53,356 bases of DNA from Acinetobacter sichuanensis (GCF_003024515.2 NZ_PYIX02000030.1:1-53356); one strand, 5' to 3'. Positions 16,086-25,924 are shown, numbered from the stretch's first letter. A program made the numbers and translations. Notes: generated by a model not told the origin, from the letters alone.

Positions 16086-17573
16086 TTATTCATTTACTGC
16101 TTTATTGCTTTCATCTTCTTCATCATCGTCAGCAGAGTCCATACCTAACTCTTTGAGTTTACGCGTTAAGGTATTACGTCCCCAACCTAATAATTCTGCT
16201 GCATGACGCTTACGACCGCGTGTTTGTTGCAGTGCAGCATTAATCAATGTGCGTTCAAACATCGGTGTGGCAATATCAAGTAATTTCATCTCGCCATTTT
16301 TTAACTTTTGTACCGCCCATTGCCCAAGTAATTCATCCCAATGATGTACTGCAATTCGATCAATACCACCTTGCGTTTTGTTTTGCTCATCGGCTTTATT
16401 GAGCGGGATTTGTTTTAACTCAGAAGGCAAGTCCTCAGGATAAACTTCACGCCCCGTGATCATCACTGTGAGCCAACGGCACGTATTTTCCAGTTGACGG
16501 ACATTTCCCGGCCAAGGCAATTGCTTAATATAATCTTGAGTTTCTTGGCGTAAGATTTTTGGGCTAACACCGAGTTCTTTGCCTGCGCTTGCCAAGAAAT
16601 GTTGAGCAAGCATTGGAATATCTTCAGAGCGATGAGAGAGTTTTGGAATATGAATGCGAATAACATTGAGGCGATGATATAAGTCCTCACGGAAACGTCC
16701 ATCATGGACAAGTTTTTCTAGATCTTGATGTGTTGCTGCAACAATACGTACATCCACACGCACAGGAATATGTCCACCAACTCGATAAAACTCACCATCT
16801 GCTAAAACACGAAGTAAGCGTGTTTGAGTTTCAAATGGCATATCGCCGATTTCATCTAAAAATAATGTACCGCCATTGGCTTGTTCAAAACGTCCTTGAC
16901 GTTGAGTATTTGCCCCTGTAAAAGCACCTTTTTCGTGACCAAATAACTCAGTTTCAATCAAGTCTTTAGGAATTGCTGCCATATTGAGCGCAATAAATGG
17001 TTTGCTGCTACGCGGTGAGTGACGATGTAGCGCATGCGCAACTAACTCTTTACCTGTGCCAGATTCACCATTGATTAATACTGTAATATGCGATTGAGAT
17101 AAACGTCCAATGGCACGGAAAACTTCCTGCATGGCAGGAGATTCACCAATAATTTCAGTCGATTGGATGGGTGTTGCTTTTGCTGATTCTTGTTGTTGTA
17201 GTTTATTGATATGTAAAATAGCACGATTTACCAATGCTAAGGCTTCATCAATATCAAAAGGTTTAGGTAAGTACTCAAAAGCACCTGTTTGATAACTTGA
17301 TACAGCAGACTCTAAATCTGAATGTGCTGTCATAATGATAACAGGCAAGTCGGGGTAGCTACCTTTAACTTTGCCAAGAAAAGTGAGCCCATCAATACCC
17401 GGCATGCGAATATCTGTGAGAATCACATCAGGTGCATTTGTTGGAAGTTGCTCTAAAGCAGATTGAGCTTCCTCAAAACTCGTCACATCAAAACCTTCTT
17501 CTTTGAAGGTTTTTTCTAAGACCCAACGCATTGCGCGGTCATCATCAATCACCCAGATTTTATTATGTGACAT
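16086..17573 (-). CDS. ntrC: Nitrogen regulation response regulator NtrC
   Basis: A 495-residue enhancer-binding activator of sigma-54 promoters for nitrogen assimilation. Start at ATG 17573 (MSHNKIWVIDDD), which overlaps the ntrB stop by 11 bp. Receiver domain 1-120 with DD pair at 10-11, phospho-acceptor Asp in VILTDIRMPG, and Lys in YLPKPF. AAA+ domain about 145-385 with Walker A GESGTGKE, the sigma-54 contact loop GAFTGA, and Walker B GGTLFLDEIGDM. The C-terminal Fis-type helix-turn-helix is in RHAAELLGWGRNTLTRKLKE. Cotranscribed with ntrB; a likely sigma-54 promoter and NtrC sites precede ntrB, implying autoregulation. Confidence 0.97.
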   Translation of the reverse strand: MSHNKIWVIDDDRAMRWVLEKTFKEEGFDVTSFEEAQSALEQLPTNAPDVILTDIRMPGIDGLTFLGKVKGSYPDLPVIIMTAHSDLESAVSSYQTGAFEYLPKPFDIDEALALVNRAILHINKLQQQESAKATPIQSTEIIGESPAMQEVFRAIGRLSQSHITVLINGESGTGKELVAHALHRHSPRSSKPFIALNMAAIPKDLIETELFGHEKGAFTGANTQRQGRFEQANGGTLFLDEIGDMPFETQTRLLRVLADGEFYRVGGHIPVRVDVRIVAATHQDLEKLVHDGRFREDLYHRLNVIRIHIPKLSHRSEDIPMLAQHFLASAGKELGVSPKILRQETQDYIKQLPWPGNVRQLENTCRWLTVMITGREVYPEDLPSELKQIPLNKADEQNKTQGGIDRIAVHHWDELLGQWAVQKLKNGEMKLLDIATPMFERTLINAALQQTRGRKRHAAELLGWGRNTLTRKLKELGMDSADDDEEDESNKAVNE

Positions 17574-18669
17574 GGTTAGACTCCCAAGGTAAATATAAGC
17601 TAAAGACTGTTTTTTTAGGAATCGATTGACATTCAATCATTCCATTATGTTGGTGCATGATATTTTGGGCAATGCTGAGTCCTAAACCTGTTCCTTTCGC
17701 ACGCGTGGTTACTAAAGGATAGAAAATTGACTCAACAACTTCTTGTGGAATACCTATACCATTGTCTTCAATATCAATGCGAATCGTTGAGCGATGAAGT
17801 ACACCATTGATTGTGACAAGACGTTGAATACGAGTACGTAAAATGAGTTCAGGTTGATGATCTACAAAAAATTCTTTATTTTCAGTAATTGCTTGTACTG
17901 CATTAACACAAATATTGAGCATGACTTGAATAAGCTGATCACGATCTGCTTTCACTTCGGGCAGAGAAAGATCATAGTCACGAATAATTTTGATTTTTTT
18001 CTTGGTTTGGTTGGCAACCAATGAACGCACGCGTTCCAAAGGTTCATGAACATTCACCAACTCATAACTTGGAAGCTGACGAGAACCTAACATCGTATCT
18101 GCAAGATTTCTTAAACGATCGACTTCACTAATAATAATATCCGTAAACTCGGTATATTGCGGGTCGTTTAAACTACGAGCAAGAAGTTGAGTCGCACCAC
18201 GAATACCGCCCAAAGGGTTCTTAATTTCATGTGCAACGCCCCGAATCAGTTGGCGGGTGATTTGATGCTGCTGCGTTAAACTTTCTTCTTTAGAAATTTT
18301 TAACATGCGATCAATCGGATTGAGTTCAATGAGCAATAAAGGGTGATAAGGTTTGTCAGTATTAATTTGTGAAACTGAATAATCCACATGAATATCTTTA
18401 AAGTTGACATTAATCGTCGCTTCACGGCGAGTATAAGCTTGACCTGTTTTGAGTGAGTTGGTTAAAGCGTCTAAAGTGTTAAAACCATCATTGGGTGCAT
18501 GTAAAATATTCATGACAGGTTGACCTGCCGCCCGCAGTAAACTGATGTCAAAAAGTGCTTCGCAAGATGAGTTTAAATAAAAAATATTTAAATCTGAGTC
18601 GATCAAAAGAATTGCGGTGGTTAAATTATCCACAAGTAGTCGATAGTCAATGCTTGGGTATTGATCCAT
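17563..18669 (-). CDS. ntrB: Nitrogen regulation sensor kinase NtrB
   Basis: A 368-residue cytosolic histidine kinase/phosphatase that, with PII protein, sets NtrC phosphorylation by nitrogen status. An N-terminal PAS domain (about 8-115) is followed by the dimerisation/phospho-acceptor domain with His147 in GVAHEIKNPLGGIRG and the ATPase domain with N box (VMLNICVNAVQAI), G1 (DIEDNGIGIP) and G2 (GTGLGLSIAQ). No membrane segments, as expected. It precedes and overlaps ntrC. The likely sigma-54 promoter lies about 100 bp upstream. Confidence 0.97.
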   Translation of the reverse strand: MDQYPSIDYRLLVDNLTTAILLIDSDLNIFYLNSSCEALFDISLLRAAGQPVMNILHAPNDGFNTLDALTNSLKTGQAYTRREATINVNFKDIHVDYSVSQINTDKPYHPLLLIELNPIDRMLKISKEESLTQQHQITRQLIRGVAHEIKNPLGGIRGATQLLARSLNDPQYTEFTDIIISEVDRLRNLADTMLGSRQLPSYELVNVHEPLERVRSLVANQTKKKIKIIRDYDLSLPEVKADRDQLIQVMLNICVNAVQAITENKEFFVDHQPELILRTRIQRLVTINGVLHRSTIRIDIEDNGIGIPQEVVESIFYPLVTTRAKGTGLGLSIAQNIMHQHNGMIECQSIPKKTVFSLYLPWESNHVT

Positions 18670-18771
18670 TAGCTGAACTTTCCTGTTTTAAAATAGCGCA
18701 ATGGCATCTGCACCTCATTTTATTTTCCCATAAATTGGGTGACTAATTTAAGATAAATCGTCCTGATATAA

Positions 18772-18787
18772 AGCAAAATGCACGCCA
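18772..18787 (-). promoter_or_regulatory. Sigma-54 promoter candidate for ntrBC
   Basis: Read leftward the 16-mer is TGGCGTGCATTTTGCT. It matches the sigma-54 consensus TGGCAYRNNNNTTGCW at every fixed position but one (A5 is G), with GG and GC exactly 10 bases apart. Transcription would start near 18760, giving a leader of about 90 nt before ntrB. Confidence 0.65.
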
Positions 18788-18798
18788 ACTTTATTGAG

Positions 18799-18837
18799 TT
18801 GCACAATTTTTTTACATGGGTCTTGAAAATTGTGCAA
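18799..18837. promoter_or_regulatory. 12-bp perfect inverted repeat upstream of ntrB
   Basis: TTGCACAATTTT (18799-18810) and AAAATTGTGCAA (18826-18837) are perfect inverted arms with a 15-base spacer. Each arm contains the TGCAC half-site of NtrC, but the spacing is wider than in normal NtrC sites, so another dimeric regulator or a stem-loop is possible. Confidence 0.5.
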
Positions 18838-18893
18838 AAACTCACTTTTATTTTCTATTCTGTTCGTCATAAAGTGATAAATAATTATATCAG

Positions 18894-18910
18894 TGTTCCA
18901 AAATGGTGCA
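18894..18910 (-). promoter_or_regulatory. NtrC-like enhancer site
   Basis: The 17-mer TGTTCCAAAATGGTGCA agrees with the NtrC pattern TGCACCA-N3-TGGTGCA except at two left-half positions. It lies about 110 bp upstream of the sigma-54 element, a normal enhancer distance. A second right half, TTGGTGCA, ends at 18951, 41 bp further. Confidence 0.55.
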
Positions 18911-19032
18911 TTGTAAAAAAATGATAAAAAGTTTGGTTATATTTTGGTGCAAGTTGTAAAGAGTGTGGTTTTCACCTGTTTTTATGCTCGGAAAAGACAT
19001 ACAATACGCGGATTCTAGTGGAGCGCAGATTC

Positions 19033-20376
19033 ATGAAGTCCCCCAAAGTCGGTTTTGTTTCTTTAGGTTGTCCTAAGGCATTGGTAGATTCCGAACGAAT
19101 TCTAACTCAGTTAAAGACTGAAGGTTATGATGTTGCATCAGATTATGATGGTGCAGATTTAGTTGTTGTAAATACCTGTGGTTTTATTGAATCTGCAGTA
19201 CAAGAGTCTTTAGACGCGATTGGCGAAGCCATGAGCGCAAATGGTCGTGTCATTGTGACAGGCTGTTTGGGTAAAGATGAAGACAAAATTCGTGCGATGC
19301 ATCCAAATGTCTTGAAAGTGACAGGTGCAGCGGCATATCAGGAAGTGATGGAAGCGGTACATCAGTACGTTCCTGAGCCACCAAAACATAATCCATTTAT
19401 TGACCTTGTTCCAGAACAAGGGATTCGTTTAACACCGAAACATTATGCTTATTTGAAAATATCAGAAGGTTGTAACCACCGTTGCACATTCTGCATTATT
19501 CCAAGCATGCGTGGTGATTTAGTTTCACGTCCAGTGGGTTCAGTTTTAACTGAAGCACAGGCGTTGAAAAAAGCAGGTGTGAAAGAAGTTTTAGTCATTT
19601 CCCAAGATACTTCAGCTTATGGTTTAGACACCAAATACAAGTTGGATTTCTGGAATGGTCAGCCAGTAAAAACTAAATTTTATGACATGTGCGAAGCATT
19701 AGGTCAATTGGGTATTTGGGTGCGTTTGCACTATGTATATCCATACCCACATGTGGATGCTGTTATTGATTTGATGGCTCAAGGAAAAATCCTGCCGTAT
19801 TTGGATATTCCATTTCAGCATGCAAGTCCACGTATCTTAAAGTTAATGAAGCGTCCAGCGCACAGTGAAAATACACTAGAGCGTTTAAAATTATGGCGTG
19901 AAAAATGCCCTGATTTGGTGATTCGTTCAACTTTTGTGGTAGGTTTTCCAGGTGAAACTGAAGAAGACTTTGTGATGTTGCTTGACTGGTTGAAAGAAGC
20001 ACAACTTGATCGTGTAGGTTGCTTCACTTACTCACCAGTTGAGGGTGCAACAGCAAATGACTTACCAGATCATGTACCAGAAGAGATTAAACAAGAGCGT
20101 TATGAACGCTTTATGGAAGTACAGCAAGCAATTTCTGCAGCAAAACTGCAAAAACGTATTGGTCAAACCATGACAGTGCTTGTTGATGATTTGGAAGAAG
20201 AGTTTCCTGTTGCAGTAGCACGCTCTTATGCTGATGCGCCTGAAATTGATGGTAATGTTTTTGTTGAAGATATTGATAAGTCTCTAATTAAAGCAGGTGA
20301 CTTACTTGAAGTCGAAATTACGGATGCAGATGAATATGATTTATTTGCAAAACTAATTCGCATTCAAACTGCTTAA
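19033..20376 (+). CDS. rimO: Ribosomal protein S12 methylthiotransferase RimO
   Basis: A radical-SAM enzyme that adds a methylthio group to the conserved aspartate of ribosomal protein S12. 447 residues from ATG 19033, preceded by GGAG at 19020; an upstream GTG at 19018 overlaps that site and is less likely. The N-terminal UPF0004 domain carries cluster cysteines 13, 49 and 78. The radical-SAM CxxxCxxC is [10 protein letters not shown] (Cys147, 151, 154). [16 protein letters not shown] and the C-terminal TRAM domain (about 375-445) are intact. It heads the rightward envelope cluster, 49 bp before pyrH, though the cluster may have further promoters. Confidence 0.96.
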   Translation: MKSPKVGFVSLGCPKALVDSERILTQLKTEGYDVASDYDGADLVVVNTCGFIESAVQESLDAIGEAMSANGRVIVTGCLGKDEDKIRAMHPNVLKVTGAAAYQEVMEAVHQYVPEPPKHNPFIDLVPEQGIRLTPKHYAYLKISEGCNHRCTFCIIPSMRGDLVSRPVGSVLTEAQALKKAGVKEVLVISQDTSAYGLDTKYKLDFWNGQPVKTKFYDMCEALGQLGIWVRLHYVYPYPHVDAVIDLMAQGKILPYLDIPFQHASPRILKLMKRPAHSENTLERLKLWREKCPDLVIRSTFVVGFPGETEEDFVMLLDWLKEAQLDRVGCFTYSPVEGATANDLPDHVPEEIKQERYERFMEVQQAISAAKLQKRIGQTMTVLVDDLEEEFPVAVARSYADAPEIDGNVFVEDIDKSLIKAGDLLEVEITDADEYDLFAKLIRIQTA

Positions 20377-20425
20377 AAATTTGAAACTTAAAAAGAATTG
20401 AAAGTATAGAGGTTGGAGTTTTACG

Positions 20426-21154
20426 ATGTTAGATTCAAAAAAACCACGTTTTGAACGTATTTTGTTGAAATTATCAGGCGAAGCACTTGCTGGCAACAAA
20501 GACATGGGGATTGATGCTCAAGTCTTAGATCAAATGTCTTTAGCAATTGCACATTTAGTTGGTCTAGGTGTGCAAGTTGGTATCGTTGTAGGTGGTGGTA
20601 ACTTATATCGTGGTAGCCAATTGCAAAAAGATGGTTTAGTTGGACGTGTAACTGGCGACCAAATGGGGATGTTAGCGACTGTAATGAACGGTTTGGCATT
20701 ACGTGATGCATTAGTACGTCGTAATATTAAAACACGTTTAATGTCTGCTTTACCAATTGGTGCAGTAGTTGAGTCTTATTCAAGTCGTGATGCGATTCGT
20801 CATCTTACTCAAGGTGAAGTTTGTGTATTTGTTGCGGGTACAGGTAATCCATTCTTTACTACAGATACGGCAGCATGTTTACGTGGTATTGAAATCGAAG
20901 CAAACTTAATTTTAAAAGCAACGAAAGTAGATGGCGTTTATAACAAAGATCCAAGTAAATATGACGATGCAGTTAAATACGATACTTTAACATTTGATCA
21001 AGTTTTAGATGAAAAGTTAGGTGTAATGGATTTAACAGCGATTTGTTTATGTCGTGATCATAATGTGCCACTTCAAGTTTTTGATATGAATAAAGCAGGC
21101 TCATTGCTTTCAGTTGTTATGGGTGAAAAAGAAGGAACTCACGTTACAAACTAA
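20426..21154 (+). CDS. pyrH: Uridylate kinase
   Basis: Phosphorylates UMP to UDP in the cytosol and is inhibited by UTP, feeding pyrimidine and UDP-sugar synthesis. 242 residues, the normal length for the amino-acid-kinase fold. Motifs: LLKLSGEAL (12-20), [10 protein letters not shown] (phosphate loop), [13 protein letters not shown] and [17 protein letters not shown] sits nine bases before the ATG. It is followed by frr at 74 bp, the conserved pyrH-frr pairing. In many bacteria rpsB-tsf precede pyrH; here rimO does. Confidence 0.97.
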   Translation: MLDSKKPRFERILLKLSGEALAGNKDMGIDAQVLDQMSLAIAHLVGLGVQVGIVVGGGNLYRGSQLQKDGLVGRVTGDQMGMLATVMNGLALRDALVRRNIKTRLMSALPIGAVVESYSSRDAIRHLTQGEVCVFVAGTGNPFFTTDTAACLRGIEIEANLILKATKVDGVYNKDPSKYDDAVKYDTLTFDQVLDEKLGVMDLTAICLCRDHNVPLQVFDMNKAGSLLSVVMGEKEGTHVTN

Positions 21155-21228
21155 TGTACGTGAGTGAATAAGCTCTTTATACTACTGCAATTTTACGTTA
21201 TAGATATTTGATAAATAAGGAAGATCAT

Positions 21229-21783
21229 ATGATTAACGATCTTAAGAAAGATGCTGAAGACCGTATGAACAAGTCACTTGACTCGTTAGAACACGGTTTT
21301 GCAAAAGTTCGTACGGGGCGTGCGCATCCATCAATCCTCAATGGTGTTATGGTTCCTTATTATGGTTCTGATGTTCCATTAAACCAAGTTGCAAACATTG
21401 GTGTGGAAGATTCACGTACTTTATTGGTACAACCATTTGAACGTACAATGGTCAATGCAATTGATAAAGCGATTCGTGAGTCAGACTTAGGTTTGAACCC
21501 TGTAACTGCTGATGCAATTCGTGTTCCAATGGCAGCATTGACAGAAGAAACACGTAAAGACATGTTGAAAGTTGCACGTAATGAAGCTGAAAACGCTAAA
21601 GTTGCGATTCGTAACATTCGCCGTGACGTCTTAGGTGATATTAAATCATTATTAAAAGATAAAGAAATTTCTGAAGATGATGAGCGTCGTGCAGGTGATG
21701 ATATTCAAAAAATTACTGATAAATATGTTGCTGAAGTTGATAAACGCTTAGCTGCAAAAGAAGCAGATTTGATGAAGGTCTAA
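21229..21783 (+). CDS. frr: Ribosome recycling factor
   Basis: Splits the post-termination ribosome together with EF-G. 184 residues from ATG 21229, where AAGGAAG is well spaced; an in-frame start at 21208 would add seven unusual residues. Motifs: [46 protein letters not shown] and VRNIRRD-like [13 protein letters not shown]. The two-domain helical-bundle pattern is intact. Eight bases separate it from uppS, indicating co-transcription. Confidence 0.97.
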   Translation: MINDLKKDAEDRMNKSLDSLEHGFAKVRTGRAHPSILNGVMVPYYGSDVPLNQVANIGVEDSRTLLVQPFERTMVNAIDKAIRESDLGLNPVTADAIRVPMAALTEETRKDMLKVARNEAENAKVAIRNIRRDVLGDIKSLLKDKEISEDDERRAGDDIQKITDKYVAEVDKRLAAKEADLMKV

Positions 21784-21791
21784 GACGTATA

Positions 21792-22544
21792 ATGACCACA
21801 TCTGAAGACAACCATCTTCCAAAACATGTTGCTATCATCATGGATGGCAACAATCGTTTTGCAAAAAAGAAACAATTGCAAAAAGGCGATGGGCATCGTG
21901 AAGGCAAAAGTGTCCTAGATCCGATTGTTGAGCATTGTCGCAAAGTGGGTGTGCAAGCACTGACTGTCTTTGCTTTTTCAAGTGAAAACTGGAATCGTCC
22001 ACAATATGAAGTGGATTTATTAATGAAATTGTTAGAAGAGACAATTCATGAGCAGATTCCACGCATGGAAAAGTTTGAAATTGCTTTAAGATTTATTGGT
22101 GACCGTAGTCGGCTTTCTCCAGAATTATGTGAATTAATGTTGCATGCTGAACAAAGGACTGCTAAGTTCGCTCACATGACTTTAACAATTGCAGTGAGTT
22201 ATGGTGGAATGTGGGATATCGCACATACAGCCCAACAAATTGCACAATTGGTAAAAGATGAAAAAATTGATGTGAATCAAATTAATGCTGATTTATTTGG
22301 TCAAATGATCAGTTTGGGAGATTTAGCTCCTGTTGATTTGTTGATCAGAACAGGTGGTGATTTCCGCTTATCCAATTTTTTACTTTGGCAGGCTGCTTAT
22401 GCTGAGTTGTATTTTACTCAAACTTTATGGCCTGAATTTACCGTCCAAGAATTAGAAGATGCGTTTAATGTTTTTTCAGGTCGTGAACGACGTTTTGGAA
22501 AAACCTCTGAACAAATTGAACAAGAGCATATAGAGAATTTATAA
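21792..22544 (+). CDS. uppS: Undecaprenyl diphosphate synthase (cis-prenyltransferase)
   Basis: Elongates farnesyl diphosphate with isopentenyl units to the C55 lipid carrier used for peptidoglycan and surface polysaccharides. 250 residues. The catalytic Asp18 lies in IIMDGNNRFA, which differs from the usual DGNGRW by Asn and Phe substitutions but keeps D, N and R. GHREG, TVFAFSSENWNRP and the C-terminal IRTGGDFRLSNFLLWQAAYA and LWPEF motifs are intact. Its TAA overlaps the cdsA ATG by one base, so translation is likely coupled. Confidence 0.96.
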   Translation: MTTSEDNHLPKHVAIIMDGNNRFAKKKQLQKGDGHREGKSVLDPIVEHCRKVGVQALTVFAFSSENWNRPQYEVDLLMKLLEETIHEQIPRMEKFEIALRFIGDRSRLSPELCELMLHAEQRTAKFAHMTLTIAVSYGGMWDIAHTAQQIAQLVKDEKIDVNQINADLFGQMISLGDLAPVDLLIRTGGDFRLSNFLLWQAAYAELYFTQTLWPEFTVQELEDAFNVFSGRERRFGKTSEQIEQEHIENL

Positions 22545-23368
22545 TGTTAGAGCGGATAATTACCGCATTGGTTTTGGTTGCAGTTGTACTCATTTGTATG
22601 TTTGCCACAACTTCTCAATACCCAATGTTAGTGTTAATGATTATCGCAGCAGGAGCAGCAGGTTATGAGTGGTTTAAACTTATGCCTCATCAATCTGAGA
22701 CTGTGCGTAAATTAAAGGCAGCTGCTTTTGGGGTATTTACCGCTTTAATTTCTGGTTTGGCTTTATACTTTAATGATTTAGCACTCATTTTATGGAGTGC
22801 ATCAGTTTTAACATGGTTATGCAGTTTATTTTGGGTTAAATCTTATCCTGAATATGATGGTTGGTATAACACCACGCTCAATATTGTTGGTTTGGTCTTG
22901 ATCAGTGCTGCGGTTACAGCCATTTTTAGTGTGTGGAATAGCTCGCCTTGGTGGCTCATGTATTTGTTCCTCTTGGTTTGGGGGGCAGACAGTGGTGCCT
23001 ATTTCGTAGGGCGTAAGTTTGGTAAACATAAACTTGCTCCTGATGTGAGTCCAAACAAGTCTATTGAAGGCTTGGTAGGTGGTATCGTTACCGTCGCTAT
23101 CATTATCATTTTTGTGCAATATCGATACTTAGAACTCACGCTTCCTCAACATATTCTTTTCCTTATTCTCTCTATTATTACTGTATTTAGTTCAGTGCTT
23201 GGCGATTTATTTGAGTCTATGATTAAACGTCGTGCTGGAATTAAAGATTCGGGACGTATTTTGCCTGGACATGGTGGTGTACTAGATCGAATAGACTCCT
23301 TGCTTGCCGCGGCGCCGATTTTTGCAGCAGGGTTGTATGTATTAAAACTTATTGGTGTAAATTTGTAG
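22544..23368 (+). CDS. cdsA: Phosphatidate cytidylyltransferase
   Basis: An inner-membrane enzyme making CDP-diacylglycerol from phosphatidate and CTP, the branch point for all phospholipids. 274 residues with about eight hydrophobic segments. The C-terminal signature KRRAGIKDSGRILPGHGGVLDR with its acidic end (about 228-250) is the CDS family hallmark; DSGAYFVGRKFGKHK-like residues near 150-165 and SPNKSIEGLVGG near 170-181 bind substrate. It sits one base overlapping uppS and directly abuts dxr. Confidence 0.96.
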   Translation: MLERIITALVLVAVVLICMFATTSQYPMLVLMIIAAGAAGYEWFKLMPHQSETVRKLKAAAFGVFTALISGLALYFNDLALILWSASVLTWLCSLFWVKSYPEYDGWYNTTLNIVGLVLISAAVTAIFSVWNSSPWWLMYLFLLVWGADSGAYFVGRKFGKHKLAPDVSPNKSIEGLVGGIVTVAIIIIFVQYRYLELTLPQHILFLILSIITVFSSVLGDLFESMIKRRAGIKDSGRILPGHGGVLDRIDSLLAAAPIFAAGLYVLKLIGVNL

Positions 23369-24565
23369 ATGTCACAATCTGTTAGTATCTTGGGTGTTAC
23401 GGGGTCTATTGGTCGTAGCACTTTAAAAGTTATAGAACAACATCCTGAAAATTATTCAGTTTTTGCAGTATCAGCACATAGCCGTATTCAAGAATTGAGT
23501 GAAATTTGTAAACTATATCAACCAAAAATTGTTGTTGTACCTTCAGGGCGTGTAGATGAGTTACAGCAGCTTTTAAAGCAGGCTGATTTACCAGAAATTG
23601 AAATACTAACGGATGAAGCAGGTTTAATCGCTATTTCAGCACATGCTGAGGTAGATGTTGTTATGGCTGCAATCGTTGGGGCTGCGGGTTTGATGCCAAC
23701 CTTAGCAGCAGTAAAAGCAGGTAAGCGTGTTTTACTGGCAAATAAAGAAGCTTTGGTGATGTCGGGTGATCTGATGTTACAAGCTGCTCATGAAAATCAA
23801 GCTTTATTATTGCCTGTAGACTCAGAACATAATGCAATTTTTCAATGTCTGCCTCAACATTATTTACAAATAGAGCGTAATGGTGAGCCGAAGTTAGGTG
23901 TAAAGCAAATTCTCCTTACTGCTTCAGGTGGTCCATTTTTAAATCATAGTTTTGAGCAACTTCAGCATGTTACCCCTGCTCAAGCGGTTAAACATCCCAA
24001 CTGGTCTATGGGGCAAAAAATTTCGGTAGATTCAGCAACTTTAATGAATAAAGGGCTAGAGCTTATCGAAGCGTGTCATTTATTTTCAATTCAAGAACAA
24101 TTTGTTACAGTTGTCGTCCATCCACAAAGTATTATTCATTCAATGGTTCAATATGTAGATGGTTCAACTTTGGCTCAAATGGGTAATCCTGATATGTGTA
24201 CGCCAATCGCTCATGCGCTTGCATGGCCTGAGCGTATTCAAACACATGTTCCTCCTTTAGATCTATTTGTACATTCGCAATTGAATTTTCAAGAGCCTGA
24301 CTTAGAACGATTTCCTGCGTTAAAATTGGCACGTCAAGCCATGAAAGCGGGTGGATTGGCACCTGCGATTTTAAATGCTGCGAATGAAATTGCGGTTGCA
24401 GCATTTTTGTCTGAAAAAATTCAATTTTTACAGATCGCACAAGTTGTTGAGCAGACATTGAATGCTATGGAAAATAGTTCAGCAGAATCAATTGAAAAGA
24501 TTTTACTGACCGACCAAGTTGCTCGAAATATTGCAACTGAATATATTTCGAAATTGGAAAGCTAA
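23369..24565 (+). CDS. dxr: 1-deoxy-D-xylulose 5-phosphate reductoisomerase
   Basis: The first committed step of the MEP isoprenoid pathway, NADPH-dependent, giving methylerythritol phosphate. 398 residues, standard length. The NADPH-binding GVTGSIGRSTL (9-19), ANKEALVMSG, the metal-binding PVDSEHNAIFQ and the substrate loop SGGPF with WSMGQKISVDSATLMNKGLE are all visible. Its start directly follows the cdsA stop, and only 3 bp separate it from rseP. It supplies precursors for UppS encoded in the same run. Confidence 0.97.
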   Translation: MSQSVSILGVTGSIGRSTLKVIEQHPENYSVFAVSAHSRIQELSEICKLYQPKIVVVPSGRVDELQQLLKQADLPEIEILTDEAGLIAISAHAEVDVVMAAIVGAAGLMPTLAAVKAGKRVLLANKEALVMSGDLMLQAAHENQALLLPVDSEHNAIFQCLPQHYLQIERNGEPKLGVKQILLTASGGPFLNHSFEQLQHVTPAQAVKHPNWSMGQKISVDSATLMNKGLELIEACHLFSIQEQFVTVVVHPQSIIHSMVQYVDGSTLAQMGNPDMCTPIAHALAWPERIQTHVPPLDLFVHSQLNFQEPDLERFPALKLARQAMKAGGLAPAILNAANEIAVAAFLSEKIQFLQIAQVVEQTLNAMENSSAESIEKILLTDQVARNIATEYISKLES

Positions 24566-24568
24566 TTT

Positions 24569-25924
24569 ATGAATGTCCTTTTTATCATTGTTGCTGCCAT
24601 TTTTCTTTTAGGTCCGCTTATTGCAATACATGAGTTTGGGCATTATTGGGTTGCACGAAAACTGGGTGTAAAAGTTTTAGTGTACTCAATTGGTTTTGGT
24701 CCAACATTGTTTAAATGGACATCAAAAAAGTCAGGTATTCAGTATCAACTTTCGGCATTACCATTAGGTGGTTATGTCAAAATGTTGGATGAGCGTGAAG
24801 GTAATGTCAGTGCGGAAGATTTACCCTATGCATTTAATCGTCAGTCGCCTTGGAAACGTATTGCCATTGTCGCTGCTGGTCCTTTGATTAATTTGATTTT
24901 TGCAATTTTATTGTTTTGGATTTTATTTTTACCTGCACAAGAGCAGTTAAGTACACGTGTAGGTAAAATTTTACCCAATACACCTGCTGCAATGGCTCAA
25001 ATGCAACAAGGTGATAAAATTTTAGCAATTGATGGAACTGCAACAACAACATGGGAAAAGCTAAATTATGCTTTGGTTGATCGTGTTGGGGAAACAGGTC
25101 ATATTGAGGTTCAGGCTGAGCGCCAAGGTCAAATTAAAACTTTTGAGTTGCCAATCCAAGGTTTTTTAAAAGATCAAAGTCAGTCACCTTTTGATGTTTT
25201 AGGCTTTACACCTTATCGTCCTCAAATTCCTGCAACGATCTATAAGCTAAGTGAAGATGGCGCTGCAATTCGTCAAGGAATGAAAGAGGGTGATCAGGTT
25301 ATCGCAATTAATCAAGTCAAAATGAAAGACTGGTTTGATGTGGTTGATGTGGTGCAAAAGTCGCCTGAAAAGTTACTTAAGGTTGATGTATTACGCCAAG
25401 GTCAAGTGGTTCATTTAGAAGTGATGCCACAAGGCAAGCGTGATAATATGGGAAATGTCACAGGAATGCTTGGTGTACAAGCTCAATCTGGTCAGGCAAA
25501 TATTCCTGCTGAATATAAACAAACCATACAATATAATCCTGCTGAAGCTTTTATTGTTGCTGTTGAAAAAACAGGTCAGATTTCTGGCATGATTTTAAAT
25601 TCGATGGTGAAAATGGTACGTGGTTTAATTGGTTTAGATAATTTATCTGGTCCAATTACAATTGCTAAAGTTGCAGGTCAAAGTGCGGAAATGGGATGGC
25701 AGACTTTTATCTCGTTTATGGCGCTGATGAGTGTGAGTTTGGGGATTTTAAATCTCTTACCTATTCCTATGTTAGATGGCGGTCATTTGGTGTATTACTT
25801 TATTGAAGTTTTACGCGGAAAACCTGTTTCTGAACAAATACAATTGGTTGGGTTGAAAATTGGTATGGTACTGCTTGGAAGCATGATGCTTTTAGCAATA
25901 TTTAATGATTTTATGCGTTTGTAA
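24569..25924 (+). CDS. rseP: Site-2 metalloprotease RseP
   Basis: An inner-membrane zinc protease cutting transmembrane anchors, for example of anti-sigma factors and leftover signal peptides. 451 residues. Zinc motif HEFGH (His21, Glu22, His25) lies in the first membrane helix. Two PDZ domains span about 110-200 and 205-295. The C-terminal LLPIPMLDGGHL supplies the third zinc ligand, and helices near 95-115 and 425-450 complete the membrane core. It is flanked by dxr and bamA, the usual order in gammaproteobacteria. Confidence 0.96.
   Translation: MNVLFIIVAAIFLLGPLIAIHEFGHYWVARKLGVKVLVYSIGFGPTLFKWTSKKSGIQYQLSALPLGGYVKMLDEREGNVSAEDLPYAFNRQSPWKRIAIVAAGPLINLIFAILLFWILFLPAQEQLSTRVGKILPNTPAAMAQMQQGDKILAIDGTATTTWEKLNYALVDRVGETGHIEVQAERQGQIKTFELPIQGFLKDQSQSPFDVLGFTPYRPQIPATIYKLSEDGAAIRQGMKEGDQVIAINQVKMKDWFDVVDVVQKSPEKLLKVDVLRQGQVVHLEVMPQGKRDNMGNVTGMLGVQAQSGQANIPAEYKQTIQYNPAEAFIVAVEKTGQISGMILNSMVKMVRGLIGLDNLSGPITIAKVAGQSAEMGWQTFISFMALMSVSLGILNLLPIPMLDGGHLVYYFIEVLRGKPVSEQIQLVGLKIGMVLLGSMMLLAIFNDFMRL

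Larger units (their letters stand above)
18670..19032. other. 363-bp divergent region between ntrB and rimO, rich in TGCAC half-sites
   Basis: Contains a sigma-54 promoter candidate facing ntrB, an NtrC-like 17-mer, a long perfect inverted repeat, and TGCAC/GTGCA half-sites at 18709, 18779, 18800, 18832, 18906 and 18947. On the right are the rimO start signals. No open frame was found. Confidence 0.6.

Noticed and set aside
16463..16711. Extra reading frame antisense or shifted within ntrC
   Set aside because: It lies wholly within the well-supported NtrC AAA+ domain and has no family resemblance.
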